From Lacinutrix jangbogonensis (GTDB lineage: Bacteria; Bacteroidota; Bacteroidia; Flavobacteriales; Flavobacteriaceae): DNA of 64,000 nt. The translations under genes were made by a program, and so were the position numbers. The stretch lies in the NCBI RefSeq assembly GCF_000797445.1, contig NZ_JSWF01000019.1:124001-188000 (forward strand). The letters run 5' to 3'. Positions 22,922 to 30,236 of this stretch are shown piece after piece. The notes beneath the pieces are model-generated. The model had not been told where the DNA came from. It did not search any database and saw only the letters and a list, made by a program, of their open reading frames with translations. Position 1 is the stretch's first letter, and the number at the start of each line of letters is the position of its first letter.

Positions 22922-25430
22922 ATGAAAATTAAACTCACGCTTATATTTTTGATGTCAAACTTATTGTCATTTTCTCAAATTAATTTTGAAAATAAAATAA
23001 CTCTGATTGATGACACTCACAATACTTATGACATAAATGCTATAGCAATCGCTGATTTAGATAATGACAATTGGAAAGACTTAATTATCACCTCTTATGA
23101 TGATAAAATTATATGGTATAAAAATGTTAATGGAGACTTTAGACATTTCCAAAGAAATATAATATCTATTAACCAAATTGATATTCCTAAATATATTACC
23201 GCAGCAGATTTGAACAACGACGGACTTCAAGATTTAATTGTAGTAAATGATTCTAGTGTAGATAACATTTTTTGGTTTCAAAATTTGGGAAATGGAGATT
23301 TTTCATCTGAAATTTTAATTTCTGACTCTATAAATGGAGCATCATCAATAGAAACAATAGATATTGATAATGATGGAGATATTGATATATTAACTGGTGG
23401 TGCAACTCAAGCAGTAATACTAATAGAAAACAACAATGGTGATTCTTTTCAGGCACCTCAAATTATATTATGGGAATTCTTTTACTAGACAAGTAAGATC
23501 TACTGATTTAAATAATGATGGATTAAGTGATATTATCTCAAGTCATTCTAATGGAACAATATATTGGGCAGAAAACTTGGGGAATAATGTTTTTGGTACC
23601 AGAGAATACATTACAGGTTCTTCAGATAACGGTTCAGCTCTTGATTTTATTGATGCTAATGAAGATGGCTATTTAGATATTGTAACTGCAAACAATTACA
23701 GCTCAGATAATGTTAGATATATTTTGAATCAAAACGGTAACTCTTTTGATAACAACAATCCAATTATCATAGATAATTCAATACAAGACCCATATCGAGT
23801 ATATGTTAAAGATATTGATAATGATGAAAAAGATGATATAGTAGTCTCGTTTTGGACAAATGACAATATGAGTTGGTATAGAAATCTTGGGAACGGAAAT
23901 TTTAGCACTGCAAATCTTATTTCTGACACTATAAATAATTCAAAGTCTTTTGCTATTGAAGATATTGATAATGATGGACTCAATGATATAGTATCCAGTT
24001 CTAATCCATCAAGTGAGCATAAATTATCTTTATTTAAAAATGAAAATAATGGAACTAATTTTGATGAAATAATTATTAATCATTTTTACGGTTTTCCTAA
24101 TAAGATTAAAATTTCTGACTTAAACAATGATAATAATGAAGATATAATTGTTGCTGGTAATGATATTATTTGGTTCGAAAATAATGGAACAGATTTTAGT
24201 TCTTATAAACTTATCTCTTCAAACAATAATACAACTAACCAGAACTTTACCGATATCATTATTGAAGATATCAATAATGATGGCCACAAAGATATCTTAG
24301 GTTTTAATGTTAACTATATTTCTATTTTAACTAATAATAATGACCAAACATTTAGTGAACAAATATTTCAATATACAGTATTTAGAAATCCAATTTATGC
24401 TGATTTTGATGGAGATAATTTAAAAGATGTTTTGGTTTCTATTCCTACAACTAGTAGTGAACATCATATTGGTTTCATTAAAAGACTAAATAACAACACA
24501 TTTGATACCCTTCAAATTATTGATATACCATATCACAATGGGACAAGCTTTTATAGAGTTTTTGACATGGCTCAAAATGATCTTGAAAATGATGGAGATA
24601 TGGATATCATTTTAAGTTCATCTAACATATCTACTATTAAAATAATGAGAAATGATGGTTCTGCTAACTTTACTTTCGAAGATGCCACTGTTAATGGTAA
24701 CATTGTTCCCTATAGCAATAAGAAAATACATGTTGAAGATATTGATAATGATAATTTTGAAGATATAATACTTTATAACGATCGTTATGACAATCAGGCA
24801 TCCTATTTTGTTATTATACAAATTAAAAATAATCAAGGAAATCTAATTGGGAATGATAGTTATATTGATAGTACAGGAACAACAGCAGTATCAGGAATAA
24901 CTTTTACAGACATAGACAATAATGGATATAAAGATATATTTTGTGCAACCTCTTCAAATGGTTCATACAATATAGAAGAAACTATTTTTTATTATTTAAA
25001 TGATGGAACGAGCTTTCAATCTAAAGTTTATGTAGATAACCAAGGATATTTAGGTAGTTTAGATAGAGATATAATTTTAGAAGATATTAATAATGATAAT
25101 ACACCTGATATTATTACCAGTTTTCAAGCTATCAAAACTGTAGAGTATTTTCTAAATGATTCAACTTTATCAATAATAGAAAATGAAACTAATACTGATG
25201 ATTTTACTTTTTATCCAGTTCCTTTTTCAAATACATTGAGTTGGAGGAGCACAACCGTGCAAGACCCTTTGAGCATTGAAGTATATACTATGAATGGAAG
25301 AAAAATATTTTCAAAAAAAGATTATCAAGAAAATAGTATAAATTTAGAGTTCTTGACACCAGGTCTTTATTTGATAAAAATGAATTATCCAAATAATGTT
25401 CAAATTACAAGAAAAATAGTTAAAGATTAA
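22922..25430 (+). pseudogene. FG-GAP/VCBS repeat T9SS protein with one frameshift
   Basis: Two frames, 22922-23488 and about 23466-25430, encode one protein. Signal peptide MKIKLTLIFLMSNLLSFSQ, then about ten FG-GAP units of the form DLDNDNWKDLIITSYDD or DINNDGHKDIL, each with a calcium-binding D-x-D/N-x-D-G loop, and a T9SS type A C-terminus (FYPVPFSNTLSW ... LTPGLYLIKM ... RKIVKD). Removing one T in the TTATATTATGGG stretch near 23466-23475 joins them into about 835 residues. Such proteins are secreted or surface-attached beta-propellers. Size, 2.5 kb, makes it the longest cassette; the lesion may be real or a base-calling error. Confidence 0.85.
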
Positions 25431-25433
25431 CAT

Positions 25434-25567
25434 TGCACAACAACGAGTATAAATAAGTGTTGGTTCTGTGTATACTCGGAAAATCCTACGGATTTTCCTC
25501 TGGCTCCTTTCCTTTTGCTAATTTAGTCCTAAACCAAAACAACGTGCCATGCAGGAACTCGTTGTAA
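25434..25567 (+). repeat. attC-like repeat 9
   Basis: 134 bp from TGCACAAC (25434-25441) to GTTGTAA (25561-25567). Arms differ from the others: left ACAACGAGTATAAATAAGTG pairs with right AACGTGCCATGCAGGAACTC plus GTTGT. Apex GGAAAATCC-TAC-GGATTTTCC (25478-25498). Confidence 0.72.
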
Positions 25568-25602
25568 GCCATTTAAACAAACAGAAATAAATGAGTAAAA
25601 AA

Positions 25603-25745
25603 CAAAAATAAATTACAAAATTTCTCGAATGACCAACAAGTAAATTGCTTGAGGAATTTGGAAAAGGAAGTCATATTCCCGGTTCAGGAAGTGCTGCTGC
25701 CCTATCTTCATTAATAGGTATTGAATTGCAACAGAAAGTATTGTT
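25603..25745 (+). pseudogene. Remnant of a cyclodeaminase/cyclohydrolase-like gene
   Basis: The frame reads TKFLE-stop-PTSKLLEEFGKGSHIP then GSGSAAALSSLIGIELQ and another stop. The G-x-H-x-PGSGSAAAL motif is the N-terminal signature of the formiminotransferase-cyclodeaminase family (there W precedes PT, so the first stop is a TGG to TGA change). After it, GDGIITECDVYACSNPPGNN is readable, also without a continuing frame. A short decayed fragment in an otherwise 300-base gene-free stretch (25590-25888). Confidence 0.55.
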
Positions 25746-25888
25746 ATAGGGTGATGGTATTATTACAGAGTGTGATGTTTATGCGTGCTCTAATCCTCCT
25801 GGTAATAATCCGGAATTAGAACAATCAAAAAACTTTACTTTACTCTAAACCCAACCAAATTGGGTGTAGGTATTCTAATTCAAACAAA

Positions 25889-26785
25889 ATGAAAATAGTT
25901 TTAACAATAATTATTATAATATTTTCTTGTTTTAGAGGCATTTCTCAAAACATTATAGTTGCTGATTCATTAACAAAAAAACCTTTATCATTCACAGTAA
26001 TAAAATTTAATCAAAACGGTTTTTATACGTCCCAGAAAGGAGATTTTAATATAAATAAAATAGATACTGATTCTTTTGAAGTAAGTATGTTGGGTTATAA
26101 AAAAGCAATAATAAAAACTACGACTGTTAAAGACACCCTTTTTTTGTCTAATGAAATTAATTTATTGGATGAAGTTGTTGTTTCTAACAACAAGACCATA
26201 TCTAAAAACTTAAAATTATTAAAAAGCCCAAACATTTTTGGCTCTTGGGTTCTTCAGCCAAAGTCAGAAATACTTGCTGCCATTTATCCATCAAATGAAA
26301 TAAAAAATTATTACATTGATAAAATTCATATTGGATTTGCAAAAGTAAAAGAAAAAAAAGAACTTAAAGACAGTAATATCAAGGCATATGTTAGATTGCA
26401 CATCTACGAGCTTGAGAATAATAAACCGTCAAATTCAATTTACAGTAGTGAACCTATTGATGTCAATTCATTTGAAAAAGACGAAATAGTTTTTGACATT
26501 TCTAACAATCTCATAAAATTAGAACAGAATGGGATTTTTGTTGGACTTGAATTAATTGGCTATTATTCTGAAAAATCAATTTTCACTGATTTTGATGCCA
26601 ATCCTATCATTAGGCCTTTGTTAACAAAGAAAAATAGTAATTATTTTTCATCAAAAACATTTATTAGATATGTTTTCAAAAATCAAATTGAAATGATAAC
26701 AGTAGGCGATTCAATAAGAAAAGGAATGACATGGGATAAAGAAATTATCAGGAACTTAAACATTGGCTTTGAAATTAGTAAATAA
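25889..26785 (+). CDS. Exported CarboxypepD_reg-like domain protein
   Basis: 298 residues. Signal peptide MKIVLTIIIIIFSCFRGISQ, then NIIVADSLTKKPLSFTVIKF, YTSQKGDFNINKID and MLGYKKAIIKTTTV, the carboxypeptidase-regulatory-like beta-sandwich that opens many TonB-linked proteins, with LLDEVVV as the usual end of that domain. The remainder is beta-rich and unrecognised; there is no beta-barrel. The stop is 7 bases before repeat 10. Periplasmic or surface location is inferred. Confidence 0.7.
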   Translation: MKIVLTIIIIIFSCFRGISQNIIVADSLTKKPLSFTVIKFNQNGFYTSQKGDFNINKIDTDSFEVSMLGYKKAIIKTTTVKDTLFLSNEINLLDEVVVSNNKTISKNLKLLKSPNIFGSWVLQPKSEILAAIYPSNEIKNYYIDKIHIGFAKVKEKKELKDSNIKAYVRLHIYELENNKPSNSIYSSEPIDVNSFEKDEIVFDISNNLIKLEQNGIFVGLELIGYYSEKSIFTDFDANPIIRPLLTKKNSNYFSSKTFIRYVFKNQIEMITVGDSIRKGMTWDKEIIRNLNIGFEISK

Positions 26786-26792
26786 AAACTAC

Positions 26793-26926
26793 CGCCAACA
26801 TCGTATACAATTTATTGCTGGCTTATTAGCTACTTGCGAAAGTTCTCACGGGCTTTCTTGGTTGGTAATAATTCATTAAATTAAGTGCTTAAAACACGCA
26901 ACAAAGCAAATACAACAACGTTAGTA
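26793..26926 (+). repeat. attC-like repeat 10
   Basis: 134 bp from CGCCAAC (26793-26799) to GTTAGTA (26920-26926). Apex GAAAGTTC-TCAC-GGGCTTTC with wobble pairs; right arm ACACGCAACAAAGCAAATAC. Confidence 0.75.
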
Positions 26927-27055
26927 ACGAACTCCTTTCGTCATTCGTTACTAACTTCACACGCATAAAACTCGTCACGACTGCCCAACTGCACTCGTTT
27001 TAGTAATGGATAAAATCCATTGAAACGAGACTTTATCCGTGTGAAGTTAGCTGGC
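26920..27055 (+). repeat. Nested palindromes at the head of the TlpA-like cassette
   Basis: The core GTTAGTA is part of a perfect 12-bp inverted repeat, GTTAGTAACGAA (26920-26931) with TTCGTTACTAAC (26944-26955). Overlapping it, CTAACTTCACACG (26951-26963) pairs with CGTGTGAAGTTAG (27038-27050), enclosing CTCGTTT (26994-27000) with AAACGAG (27023-27029), which encloses ATGGAT-AAA-ATCCAT (27006-27020). No gene fits here. It could be a small palindromic mobile element or a structured leader. Confidence 0.75.
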
Positions 27056-27067
27056 ATTAAAAAAAAC

Positions 27068-27655
27068 ATGAGAATCCAAAGAATAATTCTAATATTAATA
27101 ATCGCATTTACTTCTAACACAGCTTTAGGACAAGCAACTGATTCGTTGAAAAACGCTCTGTTAGAAAAAATAAAATCCAGTGAACTATTTAAAGGAGATA
27201 TCTATGATTTAAAAGGAAAGGAGTTGCCAAAATTTGAACTAAATCTTATCAACGGTCAAAAACTCAATTCTGAATCTCTTAAAGGTAAACCGACCATTAT
27301 AAATTTTTGGTTTAGTAATTGTGCACCTTGCATAGAAGAAATGCCTCTTTTAAATAAAATCAAATCAGAATTTGTGAATGATGTAAATTTTATATCTATT
27401 ACTTTCCAAAGTCAAAATGAAGTTAATGAATTTCTAAAAACAAATGAATTTGACTTTACTCACGTTATTGAATCAAAGGAATATATAAAAAATTTAGGAT
27501 TCTTTGCATATCCTAAAACATTAATTTTAGACAAAAGCCTAATTATAACGGAAATTGAGAAAAGCATTCCAAAAGATATTGAAAATGAAGACCAAAATAA
27601 AGTTGAATTTATAGCGCGAATATCAAACCAACTAACCGAATTAAAAAAACGTTAG
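27068..27655 (+). CDS. TlpA-like thioredoxin-fold exported protein
   Basis: 195 residues from the ATG at 27068; an upstream in-frame start at 27020 lies within the palindromes and would add a non-signal extension. Signal peptide MRIQRIILILIIAFTSNTALG, then LPKFELNLINGQKLNSESL and KPTIINFWFSNCAPCIEEMP with the CAPC active site at about residues 84-87, and YPKTLILD with the cis-proline. It should act as a periplasmic thiol-disulphide oxidoreductase of the TlpA/ResA type. Its stop lies just inside repeat 11. Confidence 0.88.
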   Translation: MRIQRIILILIIAFTSNTALGQATDSLKNALLEKIKSSELFKGDIYDLKGKELPKFELNLINGQKLNSESLKGKPTIINFWFSNCAPCIEEMPLLNKIKSEFVNDVNFISITFQSQNEVNEFLKTNEFDFTHVIESKEYIKNLGFFAYPKTLILDKSLIITEIEKSIPKDIENEDQNKVEFIARISNQLTELKKR

Positions 27656-27785
27656 CTAACACCGTATAAAAATAATCTCGGTTTAGTGCTTAATCAAAGG
27701 TCGTTGCGTGTTTGTAACGTCTAATTTTCCTTCGGAAAATCCTCGCACTCAAACGCGCAACTTTCCATATACATAAACATTAAGC
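27654..27785 (+). repeat. attC-like repeat 11, last of the array
   Basis: 132 bp from AGCTAAC (27654-27660) to ATTAAGC (27779-27785), a core with G changed to A. Class B interior with GTTGCGTGTTTG pairing CAAACGCGCAAC and apex ATTTTCC-TTC-GGAAAAT. The bases after the core resemble those after a GTTAAGC at 30123. Confidence 0.75.
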
Positions 27786-27805
27786 GAATCGTCTCAAAAC
27801 TCTTA

Positions 27806-27830
27806 TTGTCATTTCTATTCCATAACTTTG
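27806..27830 (+). promoter_or_regulatory. Putative promoter for the Nudix gene
   Basis: TTG at 27806-27808 and TAACTTTG at 27823-27830 (TAnnTTTG), with a rather short 14-base spacer. A related sequence with TAACTTTG is at 30167-30174 before the MutS2-like gene. Confidence 0.45.
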
Positions 27831-27917
27831 CTACTCATAGAAAGCCACAGCTATTAAAAACAGAAGTAAACAAATAACCACTACTCTCCTACTTCACAAA
27901 AAATAGATTCCTCCCAA

Positions 27918-28436
27918 ATGCACATTTTAAAAACCCATTACCATCCAGAAGTCAAAACTTTAGAAAATAAATCTGTTTTCACAAGGTTAGCAACTAGAGG
28001 TATCGGCATTGAAGGAGACGAAATTTTACTATTGTATACAGAAAGATATGAAGATTACAGTCTTCCTGGTGGCGGCTTAGAGCATGGCGAAGATAAAATA
28101 TCGGGAATGATGCGAGAGCTTAATGAAGAAACTGGAGCTACAGCAATTAAAAACATAAAACCATTTGGGGCTTACGAAGAGTACAGACCTTGGTATAAGG
28201 CAGACTACGACATACAACATATGATTTCTTATTGCTATACTTGCAACATTAACAATGCGCTTGGTGAATCGAGAATGGAATCTTACGAAATAAACAATGG
28301 CATGAAAGCCGTGTGGATTAATATTCATGACGCGATTAAACATAATAAAAATACGATGGCTACAAGTGCTAAAAAAGGCCTGTCTATTGCACGAGAAACC
28401 TTTTTATTACAGCGTATAGCAGAAAGTATCATTTAA
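27918..28436 (+). CDS. Nudix hydrolase
   Basis: 172 residues. The Nudix box GGGLEHGEDKISGMMRELNE continuing ETGA spans about residues 51-74, with the metal-binding RELNEE. It should hydrolyse a nucleoside diphosphate linked to another moiety; the substrate is not evident. First chromosomal-type gene after the array. A downstream AraC regulator follows after 88 bases. Confidence 0.92.
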   Translation: MHILKTHYHPEVKTLENKSVFTRLATRGIGIEGDEILLLYTERYEDYSLPGGGLEHGEDKISGMMRELNEETGATAIKNIKPFGAYEEYRPWYKADYDIQHMISYCYTCNINNALGESRMESYEINNGMKAVWINIHDAIKHNKNTMATSAKKGLSIARETFLLQRIAESII

Positions 28437-28523
28437 AAATAACAGCGTACCTTGCGCCTAATGTTAAGGTGATCACCTATTACAATAAATGCACCAGAGC
28501 ATCTAAAAGCGCATGAAATAGCA

Positions 28524-29363
28524 ATGAAAACAATTACCTTACCAGATGATTTAGATTTGAATGCCGCGCTTTCTATTGCGGTTTATAATTATGAGAGCAC
28601 TCAGGAAATTTCCAAGCAACACATCATACTCAATAAAAATACCTTTAGTTTCCTTCAAGAAGGCACAAAAGAAGTCTTTTTCGATAATTCTTCATACGCC
28701 ATTACTAATGCTCAATTTCTATTAATGAAATCTGGACATTGTTTAATGACAGAAAAGCTTTCTAATGTTCAAGAGTCGTATAGCAGTGTGTTACTCTTTT
28801 TCTCTAATGACGCCGTATTAAAATTTATAAGAAAATTCGAGCTTAAGCCTACGGCATGTAAAACCTATTTTTCTACCTATTCTTTTGATTACGATTCCTT
28901 TATAAAAACATTTGTAAAAAGTATTTTAGAGATTTCTACGCTATCAAAAACGATTCAGAAACATATTTTAGAAGCTAAATTTAATGAAATTATGCTCTAT
29001 CTTATGGAAACTAAAGGTGTCGATTTTTTGTACGCCTTAATTGAAAACAGTGATAATCAAACTCAAAAATTTATTCAGGTGGTTGAGAGTAATCGTTTAA
29101 CTAAATTAACGCTAAAAGAATTATCATTTTTATCGAATATGAGTGTATCAACTTTTAAAAGAGAATTTGAAAAACACTTTCAAAGGGCACCAAGTAAGTG
29201 GTTTCAAGAGCAAAGACTTGACCATTCGGCTTTTCTATTAAAAAATAAATCGAAACGCCCTTCAGATATTTTTGAGGCTATTGGCTATGAAAATCTTTCA
29301 AATTTCATTCACGCTTTTAAAGTAAAATTTGGAGTGACTCCAAAACAATACCAATCAAATTGA
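28524..29363 (+). CDS. AraC-family transcriptional regulator
   Basis: 279 residues. A variable N-terminal sensor domain (1-180) and a C-terminal double HTH at about 185-275: LTLKELSFLSNMSVSTFKRE and PSDIFEAIGYENLSNFIHAF, ending FGVTPKQYQSN, the canonical AraC/XylS signature. The Nudix gene upstream and the PEBP-family gene downstream are possible targets; no operator was identified. Confidence 0.92.
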   Translation: MKTITLPDDLDLNAALSIAVYNYESTQEISKQHIILNKNTFSFLQEGTKEVFFDNSSYAITNAQFLLMKSGHCLMTEKLSNVQESYSSVLLFFSNDAVLKFIRKFELKPTACKTYFSTYSFDYDSFIKTFVKSILEISTLSKTIQKHILEAKFNEIMLYLMETKGVDFLYALIENSDNQTQKFIQVVESNRLTKLTLKELSFLSNMSVSTFKREFEKHFQRAPSKWFQEQRLDHSAFLLKNKSKRPSDIFEAIGYENLSNFIHAFKVKFGVTPKQYQSN

Positions 29364-29449
29364 ACTTTTAGCACTACTTTTTGACCTAAACGAAACATAA
29401 GATGTTAGGTTTTCATACTTAGATTTGTATCTTAATTAAAACAAATCTT

Positions 29450-30007
29450 ATGAAAAAATCAAACCTTATTTTAGGACTATTAGTACTGTTATCAACTACC
29501 GCATTTGCCCAATCCACATTTACATTATCAAGTCAAGATTTAGGTGGAGAAGCAACTATTAACGAAGAATTTAATGGCTTTGGTTGTACTGGAGAAAACC
29601 AATCGCCGCAACTGTCCTGGAAAAATGCACCTGAAGGCACTAAAAGCTTTGCAGTAACCATGTACGATCCAGACGCGCCTACAGGAAGTGGTTGGTGGCA
29701 TTGGGTAGTTTTTGATATTCCAAATACGACAACAGAACTACTTTCTGGCGCAGGAAATATTGATCTTAACTTAACGCCCGAAGGTGCTATACAAAGTATA
29801 ACAGATTATGGAATGAATGGTTATGGTGGGCCTTGTCCTCCAGAAGGTCATGGTTTACACCAATATATTATTACTGTTTATGCTTTAAAAACAGATACGC
29901 TGGGATTAAAAGAAAACACCAATCCGGCTGTCGTTGGGTATTACCTTTGGAACAATACTTTGGTAAAAGCGAGTATAGTAGCGTACTATAAAAGAACAAA
30001 GCAATAA
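29450..30007 (+). CDS. YbhB/YbcL family PEBP protein, exported
   Basis: 185 residues. Signal peptide MKKSNLILGLLVLLSTTAFA, then SPQLSWKNAPEGTKSFAVTM, YDPDAPTGSGWWHWVVFDIP and YGGPCPPEGHGLHQYIITVY, the full phosphatidylethanolamine-binding / Raf-kinase-inhibitor-like signature with DPDAP and GPCPPxGHG. Ligand and role in bacteria are poorly defined; periplasmic here because of the signal peptide. Confidence 0.93.
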   Translation: MKKSNLILGLLVLLSTTAFAQSTFTLSSQDLGGEATINEEFNGFGCTGENQSPQLSWKNAPEGTKSFAVTMYDPDAPTGSGWWHWVVFDIPNTTTELLSGAGNIDLNLTPEGAIQSITDYGMNGYGGPCPPEGHGLHQYIITVYALKTDTLGLKENTNPAVVGYYLWNNTLVKASIVAYYKRTKQ

Positions 30008-30054
30008 AGAGCCAGAAGACTAGTTAAAAGTTTCTAATAACTAATAGTGAGTGC

Positions 30055-30083
30055 AGCGCAAGTTTTAAAACCTTGCGCTTTTA
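30055..30083 (+). terminator. Rho-independent terminator
   Basis: AGCGCAAG (30055-30062) pairs with CTTGCGCT (30072-30079), followed by TTTTAT. It ends the PEBP gene transcript. Confidence 0.85.
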
Positions 30084-30121
30084 TAATGCTTAGACTTCTT
30101 TAACCATTTGTTTCTAAAAAA

Positions 30122-30174
30122 CGTTAAGCGAATCAGCACAGAATTCCTATTCTCACTTCTATTCCGTAACTTTG
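30122..30174 (+). promoter_or_regulatory. Promoter region homologous to the sequence after the array
   Basis: GTTAAGCGAATC ... TTCTATTCCGTAACTTTG. It matches 27779-27830 in about two thirds of positions, including the TTAAGCGAATC block and the TAACTTTG -7 box (30167-30174). The GTTAAGC at 30123-30129 fits GTTRRRY but no arms of an attC are visible. Confidence 0.5.
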
Positions 30175-30210
30175 TTCCGCTAAGAAAAAGAAATAGAAAT
30201 AATTGATGAG

Positions 30211-30230
30211 ATTCCTGTCTACGCAGGAAT
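30211..30230 (+). repeat. Dispersed CCTG...CAGG palindrome before the MutS2-like gene
   Basis: ATTCCTG-TCTACG-CAGGAAT, perfect 7-bp arms, ending 6 bases before the ATG at 30237. Same family as 3825-3844. Confidence 0.65.
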
Positions 30231-30236
30231 GAGAGT

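Larger units (their letters stand above)
13696..27785 (+). mobile_element. Integron-like gene-cassette array (attC-like repeats, no integrase seen)
   Basis: About a dozen units lie head to tail, every gene on the + strand, each followed within about 10 bases by an attC-like palindrome of 130-134 bp (listed separately: 14665, 15398, 16296, 18035, 19112, 21351 half, 21824, 22793, 25434, 26793, 27654). Left ends read like RYYYAAC followed by ACCGTATA; right ends read CCATATACATAAAC then GTTRGCA, GTTAGGC or similar. Units carry hypothetical, toxin-antitoxin and nuclease genes, as in sedentary chromosomal integrons. No tyrosine recombinase is encoded in the window, so the formal label would be CALIN-like. 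The repeats, spacing and orientation are seen; mobility is inferred. Confidence 0.75.

Noticed and set aside
27020-27067. Upstream start for the TlpA-like protein
   Set aside because: It lies inside the nested palindromes and would place 16 charged residues before the signal peptide.
13696-27785. Reading the regularly recurring repeats as a CRISPR array
   Set aside because: Repeats are about 130 bp, palindromic, 0.6-2.6 kb apart and separated by genes, not by short unique spacers; no cas genes.
14665-27785. Explaining the repeats only as terminators or REP elements
   Set aside because: They can fold and may terminate transcription, but constant length, defined R-box-like ends, one orientation and own-unit complementarity are not expected of plain terminators.
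30123-30129. A twelfth attC-like site at GTTAAGC
   Set aside because: The core word fits, but no left box or pairing arms can be found in the 130 bases before it; kept only as a homologous promoter block.
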